Shown here: positions 7,459 through 15,940 of the stretch, one piece after another | Layout of the letters: each line of letters opens with the position of its first letter | How positions within the stretch are numbered: the first letter of the stretch is position 1 | DNA from: Arenibacter algicola | GTDB taxonomy: Bacteria > Bacteroidota > Bacteroidia > Flavobacteriales > Flavobacteriaceae | NCBI RefSeq assembly: GCF_018860365.1 | Contig: NZ_JAHKPO010000014.1 | Coordinates: 558,001 to 622,000 of the forward strand | Reading direction: 5' to 3' | Length of the DNA stretch: 64,000 nucleotides | The notes under the pieces: model-generated | What the model was told of the DNA's origin: nothing | Database searches by the model: none | The model's input: the letters and a program-made list of their open reading frames with translations, nothing else | Made by a program: the position numbers and the translations under genes

Positions 7459-8580
7459 TTAATATTTTCGTGTTCCAAAGAACTCTGCTTGTAAAGTAAA
7501 AGTCTCTCCGTTATCGGTACTAATTTCTCCTTTCCAATGAAATGACTTGTTGGTTATGTTCTGAAATGTCCACCACATTATATTTCCATCCTCATCGGTT
7601 CCTTCCTGTACAATATTACCTTTGTCTTTCCAACCATAAAGTTTACTTACTGTACTACTCACGGGATTGAACCAATAAACACACCATTTTTTTGATTCTG
7701 CATCAAAATAACGTATGCTCGAACCATAACGAATTCTTGGCTGTTTTAGTTTTGGCGTTCTTAATGAACGCTTTGGGGCAATCCAAACATCTTGCACAGC
7801 CCGCCCTTCAAGAACATAGGCAAAATGCCATTCACCTTGTGATTTTAATATTTCATTGTTTTCTAAATAATCAACAGCTTCTACATTCCAACTTCCTATA
7901 AGCCAATCGTAAATATTATTTCCAGCAATTTCGTCACTTGCGTTATCTGAAATCAGTGAAGAAGCAAATCCTTCCTTCTGTCTTGCAGTAGCTTCATGCT
8001 CTGAAAACACTCTATGCCAAATACCTGGGTAATCTAAAACAAATCCTTGACTGTCAACTTTTAAGTTTGCAGTAAATCCGGAAGCAAGATTTTCATACTT
8101 GTAAACGCCATTACCTAAATTGGTATATCGCTGTTTGGCAGGCGAAAAATTTTTGTTAGGTAATTCAAAGTAAACGACTTTTATTTCTTTGGATTCTCCA
8201 ACTGCTAGACCCAGCCTATTGATTGGTAATGTGTTGGTAAAAGGGGTCAAGGCAATATCTATGTCTATACAGTTATCTAATTGTTCGAGGATTTTGCCTT
8301 TTTCATTGACCCAATGATTGTCTTTGTTTTTTGTGAGTGAGATGTTAAACGTACTGTCGGATTGAAAATTGATGTTTACTGACTGAATTTCCCATTTTTC
8401 ATTGATTTCAAGCAGATAATTAACATTCAATAATTTCCCCAATCCTTGACCTGTGATGTGTCCCTTAACTTCAATCGTGTCTTTAAAATTTATGGTGGTA
8501 AATTCGGTTGTGTTTACATAAGTGCTTTTCCACACTATTATTTTGTCTTGTGCTTGCATATTTGAAAAATGTAATATCAA
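7459..8580 (-). CDS. Secreted glycolipid-binding-like (PF06475-type) protein with DUF1579-like C-terminus
   Basis: 373 residues. Residues about 15-200 (WKSTYVNTTEFTTINF to VLDYPGIWHRVF) resemble the putative glycolipid-binding family. Residues about 225-373 (WLIGSWNVEAVDYLENNE to STDNGETFTLQAEFFG) resemble the DUF1579/YesU-like lipocalin-type domain. The only listed start is a TTG at 8580, giving a stub before MQAQ. The frame is open further upstream and reads RKILILILILHFSNMQAQ, a clear signal peptide lacking an ATG. The natural start may therefore be a rare codon or lost by mutation. Stand-alone transcription unit; function unknown. Confidence 0.7.
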   Translation of the reverse strand: MILHFSNMQAQDKIIVWKSTYVNTTEFTTINFKDTIEVKGHITGQGLGKLLNVNYLLEINEKWEIQSVNINFQSDSTFNISLTKNKDNHWVNEKGKILEQLDNCIDIDIALTPFTNTLPINRLGLAVGESKEIKVVYFELPNKNFSPAKQRYTNLGNGVYKYENLASGFTANLKVDSQGFVLDYPGIWHRVFSEHEATARQKEGFASSLISDNASDEIAGNNIYDWLIGSWNVEAVDYLENNEILKSQGEWHFAYVLEGRAVQDVWIAPKRSLRTPKLKQPRIRYGSSIRYFDAESKKWCVYWFNPVSSTVSKLYGWKDKGNIVQEGTDEDGNIMWWTFQNITNKSFHWKGEISTDNGETFTLQAEFFGTRKY

Positions 8581-8756
8581 AATTAATATTAGAATCTTTC
8601 TATTTTAGGATAGTTATTGGTTGAGAGTTCGTTGTTTTCAGTTTTGGCTTTATTCGTTTTATCTTTTTGAACGTACAGCTTTTACTTTTTTCAAATTCTT
8701 ATCAGCCGGTCATCAAAGAAATTCAGAATTGAGCCATAAATAATTTGTAAAATACA

Positions 8757-9164
8757 TTATATCAATATTTTAGCGCCAATTTTCTTCATTATCTCGTTCC
8801 AATGTGCTTTCATTTCATTTCGCTGTTCGGTATTCAATAATTTCTCTTGATGGATGGCTATGGTTGCCTTTGTCTGATTTCCAATAACTCGAATTTGAAC
8901 GGTTGACACGTTTTCCCAATGGACAGGTTTCCAATTCAAGCGAATGTGTGAATTTGATTTAAAAACACGGACAAGGCCTGTTATGCCATTTTCAGTTTCG
9001 TATTCCTTTTTTATTTCAAGTTCATTTTTCAATTTACCCAACCAAATATTTAGTCCATTCTCGGAAAATAAAAAGTCCCAAACCTTCTCACTCGAAACAG
9101 AAAAGGTTTTTCTTATTCCAAATTGAAATCCTACATCTTTGGTTTTTCCGAGTTGATTTTCCAT
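8757..9164 (-). CDS. SRPBCC/AHSA1-like protein, copy B (intact)
   Basis: 135 residues from ATG 9164 (MENQLGKTKDVGFQFGIRKT), chosen over 9206 because copy A begins at the same place and the spacing to the upstream RidA-like stop is then 4 bases. Features: VSSEKVWDFLFSENGLNIWLG, HIRLNWKPVHWENVSTVQIR and a C-terminal helix (EQRNEMKAHWNEIMKKIGA) are the helix-grip layout of AHSA1/SRPBCC proteins. It is the third gene of the operon RibD-C, RidA, SRPBCC. Ligand unknown. This is the functional counterpart of the nonsense-mutated copy A. Confidence 0.88.
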   Translation of the reverse strand: MENQLGKTKDVGFQFGIRKTFSVSSEKVWDFLFSENGLNIWLGKLKNELEIKKEYETENGITGLVRVFKSNSHIRLNWKPVHWENVSTVQIRVIGNQTKATIAIHQEKLLNTEQRNEMKAHWNEIMKKIGAKILI

Positions 9165-9168
9165 TTTC

Positions 9169-9579
9169 TTATTTTTCAGGTTTAAATGCGATAGCATCAA
9201 TTTCAAGTAAAAATTCGGGATTTATTAGTCCTGCAACATACAAAACTGTAATAATCGGTGGGTTTGGGTTTTGTCCTAAAAATTTCTGTGAAACTTGAAA
9301 TGCACCATAAGCATTCTGCCCTTGAACAATGTGAATGTTTAATTTCACTAAACTCTCAAAATTTACTCCACAAGATTTAAGAGCAATTTCAAGGTTTTTC
9401 ATTACTTGCTCAGTTTGCTTTAAAATATCATTTTTCCCTACAATTTCTCCGTTTCCATTTACTGCATTTTGTCCACCTATATAAATTGTCTTTCCGTTTC
9501 CTTTAGTTGTTATGATTTGAGAAAACGCAGAATTTTTTATTAGCCCTTCCGGATTTATATGTTCCATTCTATTCATCAT
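9169..9579 (-). CDS. RidA/YjgF family protein, copy B
   Basis: 136 residues, nearly identical to copy A at 854-1267 (one Asn fewer in the GQN-PNPP segment). It has the same IYIGGQNAVNGNGEIV core and NPEFLLEIDAIAFKPEK end. Family members deaminate reactive enamines or bind small metabolites. It sits 10 bases after the RibD-C gene and 4 before the SRPBCC gene, so all three are probably translated from one mRNA. Confidence 0.88.
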   Translation of the reverse strand: MMNRMEHINPEGLIKNSAFSQIITTKGNGKTIYIGGQNAVNGNGEIVGKNDILKQTEQVMKNLEIALKSCGVNFESLVKLNIHIVQGQNAYGAFQVSQKFLGQNPNPPIITVLYVAGLINPEFLLEIDAIAFKPEK

Positions 9580-9589
9580 TGTTCGTTGT

Positions 9590-10123
9590 TTATTTTATTC
9601 GCTTGTAATACAACTGTACCAATCCTGTATCAAATGTTTTGGCACTTATAAATTCCAATAGTTGCTCTGGTCTACCTTCTTTAAATAATCTTGTGCCATT
9701 GCCAAGAAGAATAGGTACAATAGAAATAGTAAGTTCATCAATAAGGTCATTTTTAAGTAGTTCGTTAACAACTTCAGCACCACCATCACAATAAATGTCT
9801 TTACCCGCTTCGCTTTTAAGTTGTGTTACCAAGTCTTTTATGTTACCTGTGTAAAATTTAATTCTGCCGTTGTCTGGACGTTCCGTTCTTGTCATGACAT
9901 ACACATCTCTTTCTCCATTATCGTAGTGAGAAGCACCAATCTCTTTTACAACATAATCATAGGTTTTACGGCCAATAATAATCGTATCTATGGTTGACGT
10001 AAATGAAGCATACCCATAATCTTCTCCTTCTTTTTCAACTAACTTTAAAAAACTAAGGTCATCATTTGGTTGCGCTATAAATCCGTCTAAACTGGTTGCT
10101 ATAAATAATTTTATTTTTCTCAT
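9590..10123 (-). CDS. Dihydrofolate reductase family protein (RibD C-terminal domain)
   Basis: 177 residues, N-terminus KIKLFIATSLDGFIAQPNDD (the ATSLDGxIA signature of RibD-C/DHFR-like proteins), TIIIGRKTYDYV, then DIYCDGGAEVVNELLKNDLIDELTISIVPILLGNG, the NADPH-binding and C-terminal strands. Probably an NADPH-dependent reductase of a small heterocycle. This is not a canonical folate enzyme, since the family (YyaP/YwjB type) is of unknown substrate. First gene of an operon with RidA and SRPBCC. A degraded second copy of its N-terminus lies at 11013-11168. Confidence 0.9.
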   Translation of the reverse strand: MRKIKLFIATSLDGFIAQPNDDLSFLKLVEKEGEDYGYASFTSTIDTIIIGRKTYDYVVKEIGASHYDNGERDVYVMTRTERPDNGRIKFYTGNIKDLVTQLKSEAGKDIYCDGGAEVVNELLKNDLIDELTISIVPILLGNGTRLFKEGRPEQLLEFISAKTFDTGLVQLYYKRIK

Positions 10124-10195
10124 TTAGTGTGAAATTTTAATTTTCTACAAAAATAGAAAGTTGACTAGTGTTTTTCTTTGGAAAAATGCGACAAT

Positions 10196-10933
10196 TTAAA
10201 GTTCGGAGGGTAAATAACCTGTGTAACGTTTTATAGCATTGGTTAGGTGGGAATGATCATAATACCCACATTCAAATGCAATATCTAATAACGCCTTATG
10301 GTTGTTGTTTGATGATATTAAGGCTAATGCTTGTTGAATCCGAATGATGTTGGAATATTCTTTTGGTGTTAACCCTATAAAATCTTTGAATAGTCTTTCT
10401 AGTTGCCTTGTTGAAATACCGTTTTGTTTAGACAACTCATCAATTGTTAATAGACCTTTAGAAGTCTGTACTGCATCTACTATCGTGCGTAACCTTATAG
10501 ACTTTCTACATACCTTGTCATTGAAGAACTGGTTTAAATAGTCAGTGTAGTTACCATTGAAAAAATAGTCTCGGTCAAAAGATAGATTTTGGTCGAATTG
10601 AACAGTTTGATTTTTTATTTCACTCAGAGAAGCATAAGTGAAAAAGGATGCGAAGGCGGAGGGTTTAAAACAGACACCTATCAAGTGTGTGTTTTCGTCT
10701 ATAAAGGTTTCTTTAAAAGAAGTCATTGCACCTACTGCATAGGTTTTACCGTGCTCCATGCGTGTAGCCCCATTATCAGTTAGGCACCTGTCTCCAAGGT
10801 TTATGATTAAACCTGGGCAACCATCAGGAAAAATGCGCTCCCAACCATAGCTTTTGACTTCACCTTTTAGCTCCCAGAAGTTGTGAACTTTGTTTTGAAG
10901 GTGTTTTCCAGGATTTACTTCTTTATACTTCAT
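10196..10933 (-). CDS. AraC-family regulator with DUF6597-like N-terminus
   Basis: 245 residues. The N-terminal domain (NPGKHLQNKVHNFWELKGE, FPDGCPGLIINLGD, IGVCFKPSAFASFF) matches the DUF6597-type sensor of many Bacteroidota AraC proteins. The C-terminus has tandem HTHs (LTIDELSKQNGISTRQLERLF and LLDIAFECGYYDHSHLTNAI). Same strand and 72 bases upstream of the RibD-C/RidA/SRPBCC operon, so it may control it. Effector unknown. Confidence 0.88.
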   Translation of the reverse strand: MKYKEVNPGKHLQNKVHNFWELKGEVKSYGWERIFPDGCPGLIINLGDRCLTDNGATRMEHGKTYAVGAMTSFKETFIDENTHLIGVCFKPSAFASFFTYASLSEIKNQTVQFDQNLSFDRDYFFNGNYTDYLNQFFNDKVCRKSIRLRTIVDAVQTSKGLLTIDELSKQNGISTRQLERLFKDFIGLTPKEYSNIIRIQQALALISSNNNHKALLDIAFECGYYDHSHLTNAIKRYTGYLPSEL

Positions 10934-11012
10934 AAATGCTTTTATGCAACCGATGTAAATATTATCCCGATTTGGGCATCTTGGCCATTAAGGTAAAATT
11001 TCAATTCTCCTT

Positions 11013-11168
11013 TTACAAGTAATCATAGATCTTTAGATCAAAAACAATAGTACAAATGGTTGCGAAGATTACTGGACAACCGTAATCTTCTCCTTCTTTA
11101 TCAACTAACTTTTTCATTCTACGGGCATCATATGACTTGGCTATGCAGCCATCTAAACAGGTAACCAT
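11013..11168 (-). pseudogene. Decayed N-terminal fragment of a RibD-C/DHFR-like gene
   Basis: A 51-codon frame from ATG 11168 reads VTCLDGCIAKSYDARRMKKL, then VDKEGEDYG and KIYDYL before TAA. It aligns with the first 58 residues of the intact gene at 9590-10123 (SLDGFIA, VEKEGEDYG, KTYDYV). Nucleotide identity is strong around AATCTTCTCCTTCTTT. The rest of the gene is absent. It lies upstream of the AraC gene, so the AraC regulator is flanked by two RibD-C copies, one dead. Confidence 0.75.
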
Positions 11169-11225
11169 AGGTTAATTCATTTTTCCCTTTGGGCCATTAT
11201 GAACTGAATTTCTTTCCATCCCAAA

Positions 11226-13493
11226 TTATTCCCTATAATTATCTAAAATTTCCGTACTTACCCAATAAATATCATTATTACTGGTATAAAAGAGATACTT
11301 TCCGTCCTTAGTTACAAAAGGACAAAGTTCGTGCTTTTCAGTATTAATTGTGCTTCCCATATTAACCGCATCGCCCCATTTCCCGTCTTTATCTTTGAAA
11401 CTAATATATAAATCACCTTGACCTTTCCCAATTTTACGAATGGAACAAAATATCATATACGACTCATCAGGTGCAATAAATACATCCGCTTCGTATCTAT
11501 TGGTATTTATTGATTCGGATAGTAATTCAGGTTTGACGAATTTTCCGTTAACATATTTGGAACGGTTTATATCATAAGCATAGTTTGGGGCATTTAAAGT
11601 TTTATCCTGAGATGCGTAATAAAGTGTACCATCATTTGTAAAAGAAGCATAGTACTCATTTAAAGGGCTGTTGATCGGTAACCCTAAATTGATTGGCTCT
11701 GACCAGTTTGATTGTTTATCTACCCTTTCTACATACCAAATATCCATATCATCTTTAGTAATATCTTCATTTAGTGAACGATTGGATATGAAATACAATC
11801 TTTTCTCATCCGAAGATAACATTGGATCATTGTAGCTTACGGAAGCCGAATCGAAAAGTTTACTGGGTGGAGACCAGACACCTTCTAATAAGTTCGTGTA
11901 ATGAATTTCCGTAACGCCATTATTATCTACTCCAAAATAGAATTCATTCCCATCACCCGATATTGTACAGCCGAACTCATGTCTATTAGGTTTTGAAATT
12001 ATATTCGGCGCGAATAGTTCTGGTTCATTCGAAGGAGTTTTTTGGCCAAAATATACCATAGTATTGTCTGTTTCCGAACCAACATTTCCTTTTGCAGATT
12101 CAATCAGTTTATTTGGATCGAAGCCAATACCATTTTTAAATACAATTTCCACTTCTCGAATAAATTTAGGGTTTCTTTCCAGATCTCCATTGAGAACTAC
12201 AATATTGGCCAACTTTCCTTTCTCAATTGTCCCTATGTCAGTTCTTGACAGTAGCTTAGCTCCATTAGAGGTCATTACCTGTAAGGCTTCCTCTGGCTTG
12301 AATCCAGCCTCAATAAATAGTTCGTAATTTTTTTGATCTCCAAATCCGGGCATATTGTGGAGGCCAGGATCAAGACCTGCTACCAGCAATCCACCTTGCC
12401 TGAAAAATTGAAGTTCGTATGCCATTGATTTTACCAACCATTCTGGTTTAAAATACCAGTCGTTACCCTGTTCTTTCTTACGTAATTTACGCTGGTGATA
12501 CGCTTCTTTATGAATGGGAGCCATTACTTCAAGGTCTCTGGCATCTGCCATTACATTAGCTTGTGCTTCAAAAATGGCAAGTGTTGAACCTAGTGCCACC
12601 CCATTGTTTATAAGGTTTTGCTGCACATCTTTGACCGTATCACTGTCAATGTCCAGATTTGTTCTAAAGTCGTTATTTTTAGAGCAAACTCCAGCTTCCC
12701 TTTCTGTTCCATGGTCGTAACTGTGTATAAATCCATGTTCTATGGCATCGATCCCTATTTCTGCAGCTTCGGTAAAAGTTGTGGCACAAAGGTGACCTGT
12801 TACTTTTAGATTATTCCTATGTGCTTCATCAACTATTACTTTTAAGTCCTGTGGCCTGGTATTTCTATAAACCTTCAGCCATTGTACTCCTTTGCTTGCC
12901 CAATATCGAATGGTATCCCTGACCATTTTTTCATTGGTAAATCTTATGAAATTCGATTTACCCTCTGGACCTGTGAAATATGGCCCGGAATTAATGATTT
13001 CAGGACCAGGCTGCTCTCCCCTATCTATCGATTTTGCGATAGCTAACTCTTCAAAGGGATTTCCTGTCCCACAAGTTTGGATTGTAGTCACACCACTTGC
13101 TAAATATAGTTTGGGTGATGTAGATAGCATTGCGGATTCAGGTATTCTCATATGGTTGTGCATACCGATTATGCCTGGGATAATAGTCCTGCCAGATAAA
13201 TTTAGTTCAAAAAAATCATCTGCTATTTGAATGTCATTGGCATCTCCAATCCCCACTATTATTCCATTTTCTATCAGAACAGTCTGTGAAGTTTTGGATG
13301 GATTCCCTGTTCCATCAATTATTTTAGCATTGGATAAGGCAATATTCGGAGAGTCGAAGGAAATAAAACTTTGGAAATAATCCGATATGTCAATTCTTGT
13401 GGATTGTATATCCGTTGCCTGTTTCTGTCCACATCCTAGGAGTGAAATTAGAAAGGTGAATGTTAAAATTACGATTATGGTTATTCTGTTCAT
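11226..13493 (-). CDS. Lipoprotein: amidohydrolase domain fused to PD40 beta-propeller repeats
   Basis: 755 residues. A lipobox ends at Cys21 (FLISLLGC), so it is a lipid-anchored exported protein. Residues about 50-465 are an amidohydrolase: metal ligands H112/H114 (GMHNHM), K207 (WLKVYRN), H234 (VTGHLC), H253 (AIEHGF) and D375 (AGLDPGLH). Residues about 490-755 contain PD40/WD40-like repeats (GDGNEFYFGVDNNG, SSDEKRLYFISNRS, TKDGKYLFYTSNND). Related proteins are called amidohydrolase or imidazolonepropionase-like, probably cleaving cyclic amides or peptides. The substrate is unknown. The S41 protease gene upstream is on the same strand. Confidence 0.88.
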   Translation of the reverse strand: MNRITIIVILTFTFLISLLGCGQKQATDIQSTRIDISDYFQSFISFDSPNIALSNAKIIDGTGNPSKTSQTVLIENGIIVGIGDANDIQIADDFFELNLSGRTIIPGIIGMHNHMRIPESAMLSTSPKLYLASGVTTIQTCGTGNPFEELAIAKSIDRGEQPGPEIINSGPYFTGPEGKSNFIRFTNEKMVRDTIRYWASKGVQWLKVYRNTRPQDLKVIVDEAHRNNLKVTGHLCATTFTEAAEIGIDAIEHGFIHSYDHGTEREAGVCSKNNDFRTNLDIDSDTVKDVQQNLINNGVALGSTLAIFEAQANVMADARDLEVMAPIHKEAYHQRKLRKKEQGNDWYFKPEWLVKSMAYELQFFRQGGLLVAGLDPGLHNMPGFGDQKNYELFIEAGFKPEEALQVMTSNGAKLLSRTDIGTIEKGKLANIVVLNGDLERNPKFIREVEIVFKNGIGFDPNKLIESAKGNVGSETDNTMVYFGQKTPSNEPELFAPNIISKPNRHEFGCTISGDGNEFYFGVDNNGVTEIHYTNLLEGVWSPPSKLFDSASVSYNDPMLSSDEKRLYFISNRSLNEDITKDDMDIWYVERVDKQSNWSEPINLGLPINSPLNEYYASFTNDGTLYYASQDKTLNAPNYAYDINRSKYVNGKFVKPELLSESINTNRYEADVFIAPDESYMIFCSIRKIGKGQGDLYISFKDKDGKWGDAVNMGSTINTEKHELCPFVTKDGKYLFYTSNNDIYWVSTEILDNYRE

Positions 13494-13676
13494 TGGACCA
13501 ATATAATTAGTATCATCTTTAATTGATAAATTGATGGTAATGAAAAACTTTGATGACTGCCGTACCTGAAAACAGATTTTTATACATTCTGTTCTTTTGC
13601 TTTTGTGCGAAGTGCCAAATCTGGCATTTGACAGTGTTTGTAAATAGCCTTGAACTTAAATGGACAAATGAAAACC

Positions 13677-15170
13677 CTAGTCATTATGTACAGTGTTACC
13701 ATGCTTTTTTTGTTTTTCTATTAAATGTTTTACGATATAATCCAATTGGCTATCAATTCCGTCGATTAAGTCCTCCACAGTTAGTTCAACTTCTATGTCG
13801 GGCAGTACTCCACTACCCTTAGGGACGGTTTTGTCAAGAACATATTTATCTATTTTTACAAATGGCACGCGAACCATAATTTTTGAATTGGGTAATTTAT
13901 AAAGTGCAGAATATTGTGCCGTATGAAAATAATACCCTCCTCCTGTTTCATTGCCAACAAGTGTAATTTCCTGACAGTTTTTTGCATTCAACGCAAAAGC
14001 CGAAGCGGCAGAAAAAGTATTTCCTCCTATTAATACATACACCTTGCCCTTAAATGGTTTTTTGTAAGGAATCATTTCTTCCTGGGCATGGTCTTTTGTT
14101 AATATCCAACGTCCAACTTTCTTTTCAGCAGAAGCAAAATATCTTTTAAAAAACTCGTTGTAATCGGCCATACTGTGAATCACATACCTTTTTTTGGGAA
14201 GAGTATCTGTGACCGTACTTTCAGATATTCTTTGCTTAAAAGGTTTCTCTGTTAAAAAAGAGAATAAATTAATTGCGTTTATTCTGTATCCTCCAATGTT
14301 TTGCCTGATGTCCAAAATAAGATTGGACACCCTTTTCTTCTTTATATCTTTAAAGAGATCAACCAACCTTGATTTGAACTCTTTCGGGTCTAAACCGAAA
14401 GAATTGACAGTTAGTACACCGGATTTAATGGAGTCCATGTAATATACGAAGGGCCACTTTTCAGCTAATGTATTTTTAAAATGTTCTACGCAATTGGTAT
14501 TTCCGTGATACATTGCAAAATGTGAGCTTCTCTTAGGGTATCTATTTTCTAAACTTTCAAATGATTCTGGGACAATTTCGATTGTTCTTAATTCGCTGTT
14601 GTTGATAGAATACTTGACGGTAAAGCTTTCCTTTTCTCCATATTCATAATAGTAGAGTATACCAAATTCCTTCTCTATCTGTCTATACTTTTTATTTAGA
14701 TTGTACCCATCGGATGCTGCGTATTTCAAAAATTCTTGAATAATTCTATTACTTTTTAAACCTTCTATAGAAGTTATTTCTGCTCCTAGAGGAATACCAA
14801 AATCATCGGTATCCGTATAAAGTTTTCCATCGATTATTTTTAAAAGTAATGGAAATAATTCAGGTACTGTATCCATTTTAGGGTGATAAATGACTAAATG
14901 TCCATCATATGCATTTTTTGCTATTGAATTTATGGATTTAAAAAGCTCTTTAGACTCTGTTAGATCTTTTATCCGTGTTTGTTCAAAATCGTAAAAAATA
15001 CTATCCCACTGCGCCTTTGAAGTGTACTCATATAAACTTGGATGGCCCGTTGTTATAATTTCTTTGAAAATGGTATAGTCTTCCAAAACTTGTTTTTGTG
15101 ATAATTCGTTTTGTCCAAAAATGCAAAAAGAAAACAGGAGTAATATGATTATGTTATAATTGGTTTTCAC
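13677..15170 (-). CDS. S41 family peptidase (C-terminal processing protease type)
   Basis: 497 residues with an N-terminal signal peptide ending near FGQNELS. The central VSNLILDIRQNIGGYRINAI and GKVYVLIGGNTFSAASAFAL contain the nucleophile Ser387 of the tail-specific protease fold; GNETGGGYY follows as the conserved Gly-rich loop. No canonical PDZ domain is obvious. Exported serine protease, possibly acting on peptides. It ends 183 bases upstream of the amidohydrolase-PD40 gene and starts 6 bases after the DUF4386 gene ends, so a shared transcript with the latter is likely. Confidence 0.88.
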   Translation of the reverse strand: MKTNYNIIILLLFSFCIFGQNELSQKQVLEDYTIFKEIITTGHPSLYEYTSKAQWDSIFYDFEQTRIKDLTESKELFKSINSIAKNAYDGHLVIYHPKMDTVPELFPLLLKIIDGKLYTDTDDFGIPLGAEITSIEGLKSNRIIQEFLKYAASDGYNLNKKYRQIEKEFGILYYYEYGEKESFTVKYSINNSELRTIEIVPESFESLENRYPKRSSHFAMYHGNTNCVEHFKNTLAEKWPFVYYMDSIKSGVLTVNSFGLDPKEFKSRLVDLFKDIKKKRVSNLILDIRQNIGGYRINAINLFSFLTEKPFKQRISESTVTDTLPKKRYVIHSMADYNEFFKRYFASAEKKVGRWILTKDHAQEEMIPYKKPFKGKVYVLIGGNTFSAASAFALNAKNCQEITLVGNETGGGYYFHTAQYSALYKLPNSKIMVRVPFVKIDKYVLDKTVPKGSGVLPDIEVELTVEDLIDGIDSQLDYIVKHLIEKQKKHGNTVHND

Positions 15171-15175
15171 CTTTT

Positions 15176-15865
15176 TTAAGAAATAGAATTTACAATATTA
15201 GTATCAAATCCCTTAACTATCAACCAAGTTGCTAAAATCAATTCCAACAAAGCCGTAGGGAAGGTTAATGTAATATAGGTAGGTGTAATAATGTTTATAA
15301 CACCAAACATAAGCAGTATGCTGGCCAAAACACTGCTCAAAATAGTGGCGAAAATCCCCCAAATTGAAAGCCATCTAGGGACAAGCTTGGATTGATACAA
15401 AATATAATAGAACATTAAGTTACCTACACTCAGGATTAAAGGCATTGCTACATGGTTTATTAAATCTCTGCCTGATCGAATCAAATTATCCAACGTATGA
15501 AAATAACGCAAGTCAGGACTTCCAGCTTGTATGAATTCCTGACTCAAGGTCAATAGCAGCAGTATGCTCATCCAGCCGATTAAAATGAAAACCACAGTTA
15601 TAATTCTAAAAACTAGAAATCCAATTGTCAGTCCAGTATTAAATGTCCTAAATAATGAATAAAGTATAATAGGTATGCTCGCATAAATAAGAGCCAAGAT
15701 AAACTGCATGAATGCTCTAATAAGTATCGGTTTTGAATGGTGGGAAATATTCACAAGGTTGTCCATCCCATCAATGACCGGGTCTATACTTAGAATACCT
15801 ACAGCTATGCTTGAAATTAATAATACACCAACGAATATTGATTTTTTTCTGAATACGTTCGTCAT
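15176..15865 (-). CDS. DUF4386-like multi-pass membrane protein
   Basis: 229 residues from ATG 15865 (MTNVFRKKSIFVGVLLISSI), chosen over the GTG at 15889. Six or so hydrophobic helices; the pattern FLVFRIITVVFILIGWMSIL followed by a charged loop and LILSVGNLMFYYILYQSKLVPRWL is typical of DUF4386. Function unknown. It sits between a Crp/Fnr regulator (upstream, same strand) and the S41 protease. A TATTTTTG -7-like box is seen at 15896-15889. Confidence 0.85.
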   Translation of the reverse strand: MTNVFRKKSIFVGVLLISSIAVGILSIDPVIDGMDNLVNISHHSKPILIRAFMQFILALIYASIPIILYSLFRTFNTGLTIGFLVFRIITVVFILIGWMSILLLLTLSQEFIQAGSPDLRYFHTLDNLIRSGRDLINHVAMPLILSVGNLMFYYILYQSKLVPRWLSIWGIFATILSSVLASILLMFGVINIITPTYITLTFPTALLELILATWLIVKGFDTNIVNSIS

Positions 15866-15888
15866 ATTTTTATTTATTAAAATTTGCA

Positions 15889-15896
15889 CAAAAATA
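15889..15896 (-). promoter_or_regulatory. Candidate -7 box TATTTTTG
   Basis: Reverse-strand TATTTTTG matches TAnnTTTG and lies about 24 bases upstream of the preferred DUF4386 start, a reasonable leader length. No clear TTG at -33 is seen. Confidence 0.35.
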
Positions 15897-15940
15897 TGAT
15901 GACGTTGATTTTAACTCGTTGACTTAAGTTAAGAAGTCAA

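Larger units (their letters stand above)
8757..9589. repeat. Direct repeat copy B (RidA-SRPBCC segment)
   Basis: Matches 437-1276 in the same orientation. Similarity stops at 9589/9590, exactly at the stop codon of the RibD-C gene. This shows which side is ancestral: copy B keeps its operon, copy A does not. Confidence 0.85.

Noticed and set aside
12042-13230. Several forward frames of 60-112 codons
   Set aside because: All lie antisense inside the amidohydrolase-PD40 gene, whose metal ligands and lipobox are clear.
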